From: Mucilaginibacter jinjuensis
GTDB taxonomy: Bacteria > Bacteroidota > Bacteroidia > Sphingobacteriales > Sphingobacteriaceae
Length of the DNA stretch: 64,000 bases
Assembly: GCF_028596025.1 (NCBI RefSeq)
Contig: NZ_CP117167.1
Coordinates: 2,294,001 to 2,358,000, forward strand
Reading direction: 5' to 3'
In this document: piece after piece, positions 1 through 8,447 of the stretch
Layout of the letters: every line of letters begins with the position of its first letter
Position numbering within the stretch: the stretch's first letter is position 1
Made by a program: the position numbers and the translations under genes
Notes under the pieces: model-generated
The model's database searches: none
The model's input: the letters and a program-made list of their open reading frames with translations, nothing else
Told to the model about the DNA's origin: nothing

Positions 1-840
1 CTTATTTAGAACGTTATTAGTTCTTAACAAGTCAATCAATTCAAATACATTATCTTTATTCTCCGCGTCGACGTTGCACCGTATTGCTATTTTGGCTTTA
101 GAACTCTGATAGAACTCTGAATTAACGATGGTAACGACGTTTTTGAAAATTATGTCAAATGAGGGATTACCGCTTTTTAACATTCGACGTTTGTCATGAA
201 ATTCGCCCGTTCCATCAATCGTAATTTGATAGTTCATAACCTTATAGTCGAGAACAAACTTTTTGAATAGTTCTTCCTTTAATATAAGTCCATTGGTTAC
301 GATACTTGCAGAATATTTCAAATTATAATCTTCAGCTAGAGAGATTAACCTTTTTGAGTTGTGTTCTATACTGCTCAGGCCCGTTAATGGTTCGCCACCA
401 TACCATGTGATGTCTATAGATTCTACAGCACCAGTACGATTGATCACTTTTTCTTTAATTCGGTTATACATGCGATCGGCTACTTCGTCTTTCATAACCT
501 TTTTTGTATGTACTTGTCCGCAATAATGACAGCCTAATTGGCAATTTCCTGACGGCTGAATCGTGAAGCTGAGTGATCGTTCGTCTTTGGTTTGAGACTT
601 GTTGTAATTTAAAACGCTAAGTAATTCGTTTTCAGCATGTGGAACTAGTACTTCAAATTGAATAAGTTTCTTTCGCATTTTTTCTGACAAGGCATCAAAT
701 TCTCCTCTTTTCATGCACTCAATATCCTTATTCGAAATTTCCAGTAAAGCCCCCGATCTCGTACTGTAAAGCAACGAGCTGCTGGGTAAAATGTCATCAT
801 CAGTACATAGATGAATATATTGTGACAGTTTAAATTTCAT
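1..840 (-). CDS. Radical SAM/SPASM-type peptide maturase, 3' part missing
   Basis: Cytoplasmic radical SAM enzyme expected to modify the peptide encoded just upstream. The first 280 residues are visible; the C-terminus, where a SPASM iron-sulfur domain would lie, is off the window edge. The cluster-binding cysteines form CxxxCxxC at residues 100, 104 and 107 (GNCQLGCHYCGQ), followed by the SAM-binding YGGEP motif at 147-151 and a TNG strand, all typical of peptide-maturing radical SAM proteins. About 95 residues precede the radical SAM domain, as in peptide maturases with an N-terminal recognition region. It is transcribed after the GG-leader gene, separated by a strong hairpin. The radical SAM class is certain; the peptide-maturase role is inferred from context. 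Confidence 0.88.
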   Translation of the reverse strand, partial: MKFKLSQYIHLCTDDDILPSSSLLYSTRSGALLEISNKDIECMKRGEFDALSEKMRKKLIQFEVLVPHAENELLSVLNYNKSQTKDERSLSFTIQPSGNCQLGCHYCGQVHTKKVMKDEVADRMYNRIKEKVINRTGAVESIDITWYGGEPLTGLSSIEHNSKRLISLAEDYNLKYSASIVTNGLILKEELFKKFVLDYKVMNYQITIDGTGEFHDKRRMLKSGNPSFDIIFKNVVTIVNSEFYQSSKAKIAIRCNVDAENKDNVFELIDLLRTNNVLNK

Positions 841-858
841 TATTGGTTTAGGTTATAA

Positions 859-882
859 GCAAGGAGGCTTTCGCCTCCTTGC
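859..882 (-). terminator. Hairpin between precursor and maturase genes
   Basis: A perfect 10-bp stem (GCAAGGAGGC / GCCTCCTTGC) with a four-base loop sits in the ~50-bp gap between the stop of the precursor gene and the start of the radical SAM gene. It is not followed by a clear T-run on the minus strand. It probably acts as an attenuator or mRNA stabiliser that makes precursor transcript more abundant than maturase transcript, an arrangement common in RiPP operons. Confidence 0.6.
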
Positions 883-893
883 GGTTTGTGGAA

Positions 894-1097
894 TTAGATG
901 TTGACAGTGCAAGAGTTGGTGGTACATGTTGCAGATTTTATTCCACAATCATTAGTGCCGCATTTTGGTTCTACGCCTTCGCCGCCTTGTAAATGGCTTA
1001 GATTTTCTTCATTTAAGATAACGAGTTCGTCATTACCATTTAATTTGGCTGGATACTGCCCAGCTTGAAGCATTGCTTTCAGTCTAGAATTTTTCAT
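894..1097 (-). CDS. GG-leader RiPP precursor peptide (67 aa)
   Basis: Small peptide with an acidic/amphipathic leader ending LSHLQGG (Gly38-Gly39) and a 28-residue core with four cysteines (46, 51, 58, 63) and many Thr/Ser residues. The leader resembles the GG-Bacteroidales natural-product precursor type, which is cleaved after the double glycine by a C39-type peptidase/ABC exporter. ATG at 1097 is preferred over the upstream extension because the leader then has family-like length (MKNSRLKAML start). The radical SAM maturase follows directly. The core could carry thioether crosslinks, since Cys, Thr and Ser are interspersed. No exporter is visible in the window. Confidence 0.8.
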   Translation of the reverse strand: MKNSRLKAMLQAGQYPAKLNGNDELVILNEENLSHLQGGEGVEPKCGTNDCGIKSATCTTNSCTVNI

Positions 1098-1259
1098 TTG
1101 TTTTTGGATTAAGGTTTTACATAGCTTTACCTGTATGTACTCAGGTTGATCGTTTCTGCAGAAAACAACCGTTATATATATTCGAATAATATATTCTTGG
1201 AGAAAAGCGCAATAGATCCTATCGCATTCAATTAAACAAGGCAACTTGCAAACTAGTGT

Positions 1260-1800
1260 TGATATTATTAAATACTAAGTTCTAAATTTAAGTTCCTGCT
1301 TGCGAGAAAATAGTTTGGATTGTGTATAGCCAGAATAGTACTATAAGTTGAGATAGACAATTGCGAATAGACATAGGTTAGGTGTTTTATAATAACTACT
1401 AAGAAATTATATCTCAAAGTTATAAGTATAGATTAAAAATCAAAATCATTTTTAATTTTTAATGTAGATTTAAATTAAAACGTCTAATCGGTGGAGCACG
1501 AGAAAGATTATGGCGATTAAGGCGGTCTGTAGAGTAAGAATTAGAATAATTGTTGTTGGGTATATTGAAAAATTCTTTTTACGTATCCTTAGAAATTTAA
1601 TACGCTAAGCCTTGAGTAGAGTACGTTATTTAGTTCATTAAAATTAAAGCTATCTAAGAATATTATAAAGCTAAGACTTAAATACTGAATGCTCCTAATT
1701 GAGTTATTATTGTCCGTACCTCTAAAAATTAGATATTATAGGTAAAATTTGACAGAATCTTCGGTTATGTTTAGCGACAAAAGTTTCGCTCTCAAATATT
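1260..1800. other. AT-rich intergenic stretch
   Basis: Very AT-rich sequence between the RiPP operon and the att-like repeat. Short frames are all interrupted and none resembles a known protein. It presumably contains the promoter of the minus-strand precursor operon at its left end, but I cannot point to a convincing -33/-7 pair. Confidence 0.4.
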
Positions 1801-1805
1801 CAGCG

Positions 1806-1897
1806 TGGACGGGACTCGAACCCCATACCCTTATGCGCTTAAATATCGCGGATTTCATTACTTTATGGTTGTTGGGTAACCGATTAAGTAACCGAAT
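1806..1897 (-). repeat. Left att-like repeat with tRNA 3'-end-like sequence
   Basis: On the minus strand this reads as a tRNA T-arm/acceptor-like end (GGTTCGAGTCCCGTCCACGC), preceded by a segment containing the doublet CGGTTACTTAATCGGTTACC. A diverged copy in the same orientation lies at 38454-38543. The T-loop is one base too long for a clean tRNA and no full cloverleaf is present, so it is read as an attachment-site remnant rather than a functional tRNA. An integrase 3' end lies about 110 bp away, as expected of an element end. Confidence 0.6.
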
Positions 1898-2005
1898 ATC
1901 TCGTTTATTTTTGACTGAGTTTGAATGAACATTATAAATGAAATATAACTAAAAATTTAATAGAATTCAAGTGCTTTTGTTCGTTTGTGCTAATTATGGC
2001 AACAT

Positions 2006-2356
2006 TTATTTAGCGGGATGGATTGGTGGATCAGCAATTTTAGCAAGATGTTTAGTAACCCGCTCCAGTTGCACCTTCGCATAGAATTCTTCGATTGTAG
2101 ATACTTTAGTGTGCCCGAGTAAAAAAGAGGCAACTTCAATAGGAACATCGTTATTTATAAGTACTGTTGAGGCAAAGGTTTTTCTTGCCGCATGATGGGT
2201 TAAGTGCTTGGACGTACCAATTTCAGTGCCGAGTTCTTTCAGAGAAGCGTTTAGTTTTTGATTAGAAATTACAGGTAGCAATATACCTTGATTATCGAGA
2301 TAATTATAAGCTTTAAGAATGGCTAAGGCTTTTGGTAATAAAAGAGTGTAAAAGAG
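2006..2356 (-). pseudogene. Tyrosine recombinase (integrase), C-terminal stump
   Basis: Only the catalytic C-terminus of a Bacteroidota tyrosine recombinase remains. It shows the HxxR box (HHAARKTFAS), the LLGH histidine and the nucleophile context EEFYAKV. The frame stays open upstream of the TTG at 2281 and reads PKALAILKAY, normal integrase sequence, before hitting a stop at 2357-2359, where the rest of the gene (roughly 300 residues, including the catalytic Arg I) is gone. Its 3' end faces the att-like repeat. It cannot be active, so the element has lost its own integrase. Confidence 0.85.
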
Positions 2357-2360
2357 TTAG

Positions 2361-3092
2361 ATGGGCATTGGACAGAACATAAATTTCCTAACGACCCAAC
2401 ATTCTATTACACAGGATATTTTAAAAAATAGCAGAAATATAAGTGTAATTGTTGCTTCAACAGATAATGCTATGGGAATGCCGGCCGCGTTTGTGCTTTC
2501 TATGAAGATGATCCAACGTTACAGGCCAAAGTATATTTGCATGGTTGGTATTTGTGCTGGCATAAAAGGTAAAGGCAAAATCGGCGATCCGATTATTGCA
2601 GATAGAGTATGGGATTATGGCAGCGGAAAGCACATCATCAAAAAAGTAGATGAAAAGCGTATAGAAGCATTCAAACCCTACATCAATCAAATTGCCTTAA
2701 ATAAAGAATTGGCAGCGCAATTTTCAAATATTATTTTAAAAAACCTATATTTGGACCAAATACAATCATCGTGGCCTCATGATTATAATAACAAACTGAT
2801 GGCTAGGATAGGGCCTTTTGCATCTGGCTCAGCTGTTATCGCGAACGAGAACAAGCTTAATGAAATTAAAGAGCAACATGGACAATTATTGGGGTTTGAC
2901 ATGGAATCTTACGCTATATTTTATGCGGCTGATAATTGTTCCCACCCTAAGCTGACTCCTTTTATTATAAAATCTATATCTGATTTCGGAGATTCTCATA
3001 AAAGCAATCCGAAGAAGGATGAGTACCAAGAGTTTGCTGCTTTCACTAGCGCAAACTTATTTTACCAATTCGTTGTAAGTCATTTAGAATAA
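2361..3092 (+). CDS. Nucleoside phosphorylase/nucleosidase-superfamily protein, probably 5'-truncated
   Basis: 243 residues of the PNP_UDP_1 fold: MGMPAAF early, VGICAGIKGKGKIGDPIIA (phosphate/ribose-binding region), then GFDMESYAIFYAA, the conserved purine-ribose Met-Glu, and ISDFGD near the C-terminus, where the catalytic Asp is found. The closest family style is MTA/SAH nucleosidase-like proteins that occur as stand-alone or effector domains in Bacteroidota. A stop lies immediately before the ATG and the usual first beta-strands are missing, so the 5' end was probably cut when it was joined to the integrase stump. It would cleave N-glycosidic bonds of a nucleoside if still active. No neighbour suggests the substrate. 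Confidence 0.72.
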   Translation: MGIGQNINFLTTQHSITQDILKNSRNISVIVASTDNAMGMPAAFVLSMKMIQRYRPKYICMVGICAGIKGKGKIGDPIIADRVWDYGSGKHIIKKVDEKRIEAFKPYINQIALNKELAAQFSNIILKNLYLDQIQSSWPHDYNNKLMARIGPFASGSAVIANENKLNEIKEQHGQLLGFDMESYAIFYAADNCSHPKLTPFIIKSISDFGDSHKSNPKKDEYQEFAAFTSANLFYQFVVSHLE

Positions 3093-4197
3093 TACACTGA
3101 TACTTATTGCCATTGCAAGGCATATAGCGTTATTGATTTTGAAAGGAATTATTTGTAAGAAGAGTCGAATGCTAGTTTACATTTAAACTTGATGATCTTT
3201 GATTTGATTAGTAGCATTCATTAAATATACTGTAGTTTCTTTTCCAGCATGGCCATATCACGATTGATTTTTTTCTCTTGAACTCTCGCGTAAATTTGTG
3301 TGGTCATGATTTTAGTATATCGCGCCATCGAATCATTTCACTAATGAGGTCGATTGATTTTTCTTTTTTATCAAAACCATCCAATATCACAATTAATCTT
3401 TTTTCGATCCTAAGCGGTAGCAAAACCCTGTCATTGATAAAATGTGGGCTGGCTGAAGTGAAGTCACGGCCAAAACGAAACTACAAAACAACCTATCACA
3501 GAGACTGATATCGGGAAATGCAGCAGCTTATCTTCTGGGAACTGGTAGCTAAGAGCGACTTTAGGCGTTGTATCCTTCATACCCGCGAGGTCAAGGGGCA
3601 GCAACTGCTTAAGATGACTAATCATTACTTGGAAAAAGGCAAAGTCAATTTCCGAGCGATCGCTGACTTACTAAACTTTAGACATAAAATACGAGGAAAG
3701 AAAAAGGGTACTATCCTGCTAATTGAAGAATTAAAGTTTCGAATGTGTTGGGGTCCATAATCGCTAATAGTTATTGTCCACTGTTCTTCTGATCGATCAT
3801 TTGATGCAACTGTATTTTAACATCACTGCTCAGGACGACCGTTTTAGCGGCTTCGCTACGGATGATCTTATCCAAGGTGCAATGGATCATCATACGCTGC
3901 ACTTATAGACCCGGCAAAAGGAACAAATAATCAGGTGCAAATACAATTCAGTCAGGTCACTCATATTCAACCGCTTTTCGTGCCGCTGTTCAATAAACAT
4001 CGTCGCCCGGCGGCAGGTATATTTCTGGCCGTTTTGTAAAGACTGTTTTGAGTTATCAAAACAGTCTTTACATTAAGAAACAAGTCTTTGGGAACAATAT
4101 TATGTCGAAAATTCTGTGTAGCAGATGATAAATATTGCTCAACAAGGGTGATGTCTTGCTTCATCATAACAGCTACGTGATTCTTTTGATCCAAGAC
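3093..4197. other. Degenerate intergenic region
   Basis: No gene can be supported. Frames at 3278-3508, 3518-3760 (plus) and 3967-4194 (minus) are open but start at non-ATG codons or overlap other frames, and I cannot place them in any family. The mixture of interrupted frames suggests old mobile-element debris. Confidence 0.4.
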
Positions 4198-4794
4198 TTA
4201 ACCTTCGAGCAGTACCAGGTTTTGACCGGCAAGCGCTCTTCCTCCCTGCGATAGCTCTCCGTCTTTTAGGGTGCCTAAGTCAATGGGCGCAAAATTAAGA
4301 TCGGCAACGAGGCGGCTTACCGTGGCTTTGGCGTCATCATCGTCTCCTGAAATAAATATCACCCTTTTGCCAGTCAGGATCTGCGGGCTGGCCAGCCAAT
4401 CGCCGATCAGGTTATTGAATGCTTTGACCACTTTAGCGCCGGGTGCTTTAGCAGCGATGATCTCACTGGCAGCAACCCCTTTGGGCAGGACGAATAACCA
4501 CTTATTCTGACTGAAAGGATTAGTCGCATCGATCAGGATTTTTCCCTGTAATTGATCTTTGAGCTGACTTAACACCTCGTCCGTGTTTTCCCATCTTACC
4601 GCCAGAATGATCACCTCGTTTCCAGCTGCTTCCTGATTATTCACTGCTCTAGCCCTCGGGCCGATTTTTGCAGTGAAAGTTTGCAGACTTTCAGGGCCGC
4701 TGCTATTTGATATCTCCACTTCATGGCCCGCTGCGACTAATTTTTCCGCTAATGTTTTACCAATGGTGCCTGCGCCTAATATTCCAATTTTCAT
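4198..4794 (-). CDS. NADP-dependent F420 reductase-like oxidoreductase
   Basis: 198-residue Rossmann protein beginning MKIGILGAGTIGKTLAEKL, the GxGxxG dinucleotide-binding loop, with ISNSSGPESL following strand 2 as in the F420H2:NADP oxidoreductase/NAD-binding F420_oxidored family. Later features include VIILAVRW, ILIDATNPF and VKAFNN, all family-like. Organisms of this type lack F420, so it is probably an NADP(H)-dependent dehydrogenase of unknown substrate. The start at 4794 was chosen because the binding loop begins there; the frame extends 16 codons further without conserved sequence. It is divergent from the HxlR regulator gene, its likely repressor. Confidence 0.85.
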   Translation of the reverse strand: MKIGILGAGTIGKTLAEKLVAAGHEVEISNSSGPESLQTFTAKIGPRARAVNNQEAAGNEVIILAVRWENTDEVLSQLKDQLQGKILIDATNPFSQNKWLFVLPKGVAASEIIAAKAPGAKVVKAFNNLIGDWLASPQILTGKRVIFISGDDDDAKATVSRLVADLNFAPIDLGTLKDGELSQGGRALAGQNLVLLEG

Positions 4795-4836
4795 CGTTTG
4801 AAGATTAATAAATATGTTTACTTTTGTTGTTGCAAA

Positions 4837-4882
4837 TTGCAATAACTTTTTTAAAAAGCTGTTTTATTTTGCAATAACTTTT
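4837..4882. promoter_or_regulatory. Direct-repeat operator between divergent genes
   Basis: The intergenic space between the oxidoreductase and the HxlR gene holds two exact 14-bp direct repeats TTGCAATAACTTTT at 4837-4850 and 4869-4882, centre to centre 32 bp (about three helical turns). The first overlaps a dyad, TTGCAAATTGCAA. This is a good candidate binding site for the adjacent HxlR regulator controlling both genes. Confidence 0.6.
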
Positions 4883-4893
4883 ATCAACAACTC

Positions 4894-5313
4894 ATGAATA
4901 ACGCCAGAATAGAATCGACCTGTCCGATCAGCTTTACACTTGATCTGTTCGGAGATAAATGGACTTTGCTCATCATGCGGGATATCCTTTTCAGACAAAA
5001 ACGATCTTTCAGTGAGTTTCTGAATTCATCTGAAAAGATTGCGAGCAATATCCTCGTTGATCGGTTAAACTTACTGGTCAAAGAAGACCTCATCATCAAA
5101 GGGACCTCGCCTGAAAACAAATCGAAGTTTCTATATCGTCCCACACAAAAAGGGATCGATTTGTTTCCGCTGTTATGTGAGATGGTGCTTTGGGCGGATC
5201 GTTACAGCCCGAAAGGCGCCGATAAAACGTTGACGAAACCGTTAATGGCAGATCGACCCAAAACCATTTCACAGCTCAAAAAACCTTTTGAGCAACAACT
5301 GAATCAATCGTAG
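4894..5313 (+). CDS. HxlR-family winged-helix transcriptional regulator
   Basis: 139 residues of a typical MarR/HxlR-like DNA-binding protein: STCPISFTLDLFGDKWTLLI, where CP is the conserved redox-sensing cysteine position of many HxlR proteins, then MRDILFRQKRSFSEF, the recognition helix IASNILVDRLNLL and the wing FLYRPTQKGIDL. It is divergent from the NADP oxidoreductase gene, with two 14-bp direct repeats between them, so it probably senses an electrophile or oxidant and represses that gene and itself. The thioredoxin-like gene follows closely on the same strand. Confidence 0.9.
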   Translation: MNNARIESTCPISFTLDLFGDKWTLLIMRDILFRQKRSFSEFLNSSEKIASNILVDRLNLLVKEDLIIKGTSPENKSKFLYRPTQKGIDLFPLLCEMVLWADRYSPKGADKTLTKPLMADRPKTISQLKKPFEQQLNQS

Positions 5314-5359
5314 GGAAGCAACCTTGCGTTTCAAACATTCGTTATCAATTAAATTAAAT

Positions 5360-5929
5360 ATGAAATTACTTACCAGTTTATCATTCTTTGCCATTAGCTT
5401 TCTGCCATTTTACGCGTCTGCCAAAACCCCAGCTGCTGTTGTCGATACGGTTGCCCTCAACCAAGCTGCGCCGGATTTTAACCTGAAAGATTTTTCGGGC
5501 AAAACCGTCAGTCTGGCTGCACTCAAAGGGAAAGTGGTGATCCTTGATTTTTGGGCCACCTGGTGCGTGCCCTGTCATGAGAACTTCCCGGCCATGAAAC
5601 AAATTACGGATCATTATAAAGCTGATGCCGATGTGGTATTTCTTTTTATCGACACCCGAGAAAAAGCGCCGAACTATATCCAGCTGGCCAAAGCAGACAT
5701 GAAAAAACACAATTACGATTTTCATGTGATCTTTGATGAGCCCGGTACTGATGGCAAGCAAAATAAATATTATAATACGCTGGGGATGTTAGGCATACCA
5801 ACCCAATTTATCATTGATCGCCAGGGAATAATCCGGTATAAATTTGTAGGGTTTGATTCACGGCTGACCGATCAGGAAAAAATGGCCAATAGTGTTAAAC
5901 TGATCGATGGGCTCAAAGCTTCATTATAG
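5360..5929 (+). CDS. Periplasmic TlpA/ResA-like thioredoxin
   Basis: 189-residue exported thioredoxin-fold protein. A signal peptide (MKLLTSLSFFAISFLPFYASA) is followed by the AhpC-TSA/redoxin pattern APDFNLKDFSGK and the active site WCVPC (Cys69, Cys72), then a cis-proline loop GIPTQFIID. This is a TlpA-like thiol-disulfide reductant acting outside the cytoplasmic membrane. ATG at 5360 is chosen because the hydrophobic signal starts there; the frame opens 12 codons earlier without conservation. It lies 46 bp after the HxlR gene, so the three genes may form a redox-stress module. Confidence 0.9.
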   Translation: MKLLTSLSFFAISFLPFYASAKTPAAVVDTVALNQAAPDFNLKDFSGKTVSLAALKGKVVILDFWATWCVPCHENFPAMKQITDHYKADADVVFLFIDTREKAPNYIQLAKADMKKHNYDFHVIFDEPGTDGKQNKYYNTLGMLGIPTQFIIDRQGIIRYKFVGFDSRLTDQEKMANSVKLIDGLKASL

Positions 5930-5955
5930 TTAAATACTACCCATAGGTGTGCCAC

Positions 5956-6009
5956 AAAAGCCTCTTTACAGATCCCGCTTATTTTATCCAGAAATGTAAA
6001 GGGGCTTTT
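5956..6009 (+). terminator. Long-loop inverted repeat after the thioredoxin gene
   Basis: AAAAGCCTCTTTACA at 5956-5970 pairs with TGTAAAGGGGCTTTT at 5995-6009 (14 of 15 positions) across a 24-base loop, ending in a T-run. It is placed 27 bp after the stop of the TlpA-like gene, consistent with a rho-independent terminator. Confidence 0.55.
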
Positions 6010-6237
6010 GAAAGTTATTACAGTGAATAAGATATATAAAGCGGAAGTTTCCGGTCCGGCGAAGCCCAACTTTGGTTGATGAGGGAGCTCCTGCTAAAGG
6101 ACCCGGCCGGCATATCCTGCGCGTCGGGCACAAAGCAATTGCGATTGAATATCAAATGCTGCGACAGACGGGAGAACTAAGAAGTTTTGCGCAAAACCTG
6201 CGCCTGGCGATATTGCTTTGCCTGAACGCGGGTTTTA

Positions 6238-6453
6238 TCAATGCAGCAAATGATCTAGGGAATCAGGTCTACTTAGCAGGATCCCCTCGCTTTGCTGACT
6301 GCACAGTTCGCTCGGTGCCAGCCCGAACTGCTTTTTAAAGGCATAAGAAAAATGCGGAAGTGTCTCAAAGCCCAGCTCCAGGTAAATCTTAGCGGGCTTT
6401 TGCTGCTGCTGACCGATCAGGACGTACGGGGGATTGGACATTTTGAACCTCAC
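6238..6453 (-). pseudogene. AraC-family regulator, C-terminal HTH fragment
   Basis: A short frame carries the second helix-turn-helix of AraC/XylS proteins: IYLELGFETLPHFSYAFKKQ followed by FGLAPSEL. The first HTH and the sensor domain are absent and no proper start exists, so this is a remnant. Overlapping open frames on the plus strand (6072-6338, 6292-6480) show no family resemblance and are shadows of it. Confidence 0.6.
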
Positions 6454-6917
6454 GAAATTTATATTGACGCTAATCTTTAATCTTTTTAATGGACTAAATA
6501 GCTACCCGACTTATCCATTTAGAATTACATCTATTTGGAAAAGAACTAGGCTGAATTCAGGAACTGTGGATTAGATAATTAATCCATCGGTGACCAGCCC
6601 ACAAGGTACTGGAAATACTAGATGCCAAATAGGCATTTCTGTTCGCTTATGCGGATTTTGTTCGTTTTGACTAAATAGATTTCTCAACTTATATTTTGCC
6701 GTTTTTTTATTCGTAAAGACCCCACTAAAACACAGTGGAAATTCAGATGCGAGGCTTTGATAGATGCGGGGCGCGAGCCGTGAGCAAAATTAAATTATAA
6801 ATAAAATTACGGGTTGTAAGGGTGGGGTGTACGTGAATTGTCTGCACTAATAAAACGTTACTTTTCAATTAGACAAACTTGGAAACAAACCAACATGATC
6901 AAAGGCAGGAGCCAGTT
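6454..6917. other. Intergenic region upstream of the sigma factor
   Basis: No coding frame supported. It should contain the promoter of the sigma/anti-sigma operon. AAAGGCAGGAGCC just before 6918 provides a strong ribosome-binding sequence, unusual for Bacteroidota, and decides the sigma factor start. Confidence 0.4.
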
Positions 6918-7460
6918 ATGCTAAAAAGAGGCAGTCCGGAATTTGAAAGTATGTACCTTGCCCATTTCAATGCATTGCATAGATATGCTTTTACCTTTGT
7001 TGGCGATGACGTCATTGCTGAAGAAATGGTGCATCAAATGTTCTGGAGGATGCTGGAAATGCGTGGTGGCGTTAAAGTCCATACTTCGTTAAGGGCTTAT
7101 CTATACAGGTCTGTTTATAATGAATGCATGAATTACTTAAAACACCAAAAAGTGAAACAAGCTTACCAGGCACGCGCTACAAATTCTGAGAATAATCAAT
7201 TTGAAGACGCAGCGGCGCAATTGCAATACAAAGAGTTGGAAAAGAAAGTAAAACAGGCTATTAATACCTTGCCCGAACAGTGCAGAACGATATTCCAGCT
7301 CAGCCGCTTTGAGAACCTCAAATACCTGGAAATTGCGAAGCAACTCGGTCTGTCAGTAAAAACCGTGGAAACGCAGATGAGCAGAGCGTTAAAAAAGCTT
7401 CGCGTACAGTTAACGGATTATTTACCAATAATTTTATGGGTCCTGTTTAATTCATTTTAG
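6918..7460 (+). CDS. ECF RNA polymerase sigma factor (FecI-like, sigma-70 family)
   Basis: 180 residues with sigma region 2 (YLAHFNALHRYAFTFVGDDV, MFWRMLE) and region 4 (LPEQCRTIFQLSRFENLKYL, then SVKTVETQMSRALKKLR), the normal length of a Bacteroidota ECF sigma factor. The ATG at 6918 follows a purine-rich ribosome site; an upstream TTG at 6879 is less likely. An anti-sigma FecR gene starts 14 bp downstream and an STN-domain barrel gene follows, giving a three-gene cell-surface signalling unit in which the outer-membrane protein triggers release of this sigma factor. Confidence 0.93.
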   Translation: MLKRGSPEFESMYLAHFNALHRYAFTFVGDDVIAEEMVHQMFWRMLEMRGGVKVHTSLRAYLYRSVYNECMNYLKHQKVKQAYQARATNSENNQFEDAAAQLQYKELEKKVKQAINTLPEQCRTIFQLSRFENLKYLEIAKQLGLSVKTVETQMSRALKKLRVQLTDYLPIILWVLFNSF

Positions 7461-7474
7461 AAACCTATCATACA

Positions 7475-8440
7475 ATGAAAATTAGCGACGATATATTAAT
7501 TAGTTATATACTGGGGGAGGCAACTGTGATCCAACAGGAAGCGGTCGAAAAATGGCGGGCTATTGATATTGCAAATGAGCGGCGTTTTACACAGTTTAAA
7601 GTGATCTGGGACATAAGTAGTGATTTGAATTTAAAGCCGGAAATGGATGCACAAGCTTCATTGCAGCGGTTTAATCAACAGTCGTTAAACCGCCAGGCAG
7701 AACCTGTCCGGATTGTGCGGCTTTCTAAATCGTATAACTGGTTACAAATCGCAGCCGCTGTATTGCTGCTGGCTGGCGGTGCTTTGTTTTATATTTTACA
7801 ACAGCGTGTTTCTCATGTATCGGTTACAACTGCAAAGTTCGAAGTAAAAACCGATACCTTATCGGACGGGTCTATCATTACACTGAATCAAAATACAGTG
7901 CTCAACTATCCAAATCGTTTTAAAGGAAGACAGAGAAGCGTGCTGCTTAGCCAGGGGGAGGCATTTTTTAATGTGGCCCATAAAGCTGACCAGCCCTTCA
8001 TTATCAATTCAGGAAAAGTACGGATTCAGGTTTTAGGCACATCCTTTAATGTCAAAAGTAAAAACGGAAGAGTTGAAATCATTGTGGAAACCGGTCTTGT
8101 GGCAGTAAGTAGGAGCAGCCAAACTATATTTATCAGGCCCGGTCAAAAGTTGGTAATAGGAGCATCGGAAGGCACATTAGTGAAAACCGTGAATCATGAC
8201 CGGCTTTACCAGTATTACCGTACCCATGAATTTGTCGCAAACAATACACCTTTAACGCAGATGATAAGCATATTAAATGAAGCTTACGATAGCCATATCA
8301 TTATTCAAAACCGGAAACTGGATACGCTCCAGCTTAATACCACTTTTAAAAACGAATCTTTAGAAAATGTTCTGGATGTCATTAGCCATACATTCAACAT
8401 CAGCGTTATAAGAACCAATAATACGATCCTGCTCAAATAA
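7475..8440 (+). CDS. FecR-family anti-sigma factor
   Basis: 321-residue inner-membrane anti-sigma factor. A short cytoplasmic N-terminus binds the sigma factor; one transmembrane helix lies near residues 89-107 (WLQIAAAVLLLAGGALFYIL); the periplasmic FecR domain shows TLSDGSIITLNQNTVLNYP, GEAFFNV and VQVLGTSFNV-type strands; a C-terminal DUF4974 domain ends HTFNISVIRTNNTILLK. It is the partner of the sigma factor 14 bp upstream and the STN-domain protein 7 bp downstream. Confidence 0.95.
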   Translation: MKISDDILISYILGEATVIQQEAVEKWRAIDIANERRFTQFKVIWDISSDLNLKPEMDAQASLQRFNQQSLNRQAEPVRIVRLSKSYNWLQIAAAVLLLAGGALFYILQQRVSHVSVTTAKFEVKTDTLSDGSIITLNQNTVLNYPNRFKGRQRSVLLSQGEAFFNVAHKADQPFIINSGKVRIQVLGTSFNVKSKNGRVEIIVETGLVAVSRSSQTIFIRPGQKLVIGASEGTLVKTVNHDRLYQYYRTHEFVANNTPLTQMISILNEAYDSHIIIQNRKLDTLQLNTTFKNESLENVLDVISHTFNISVIRTNNTILLK

Positions 8441-8447
8441 CAATTTA

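Noticed and set aside
1801-1880. Possible functional tRNA gene on the minus strand
   Set aside because: The T-arm-like part is recognisable but the loop length is off, and no anticodon or D arm can be folded; the second copy at 38.45 kb is even more degraded.
3278-3760. Two open frames of 76 and 80 codons on the plus strand
   Set aside because: No family resemblance, non-ATG starts and interrupted neighbours; kept only as a degenerate region.
6072-6480. Plus-strand frames opposite the AraC fragment
   Set aside because: They are antisense to recognisable AraC HTH sequence and have unnatural composition.
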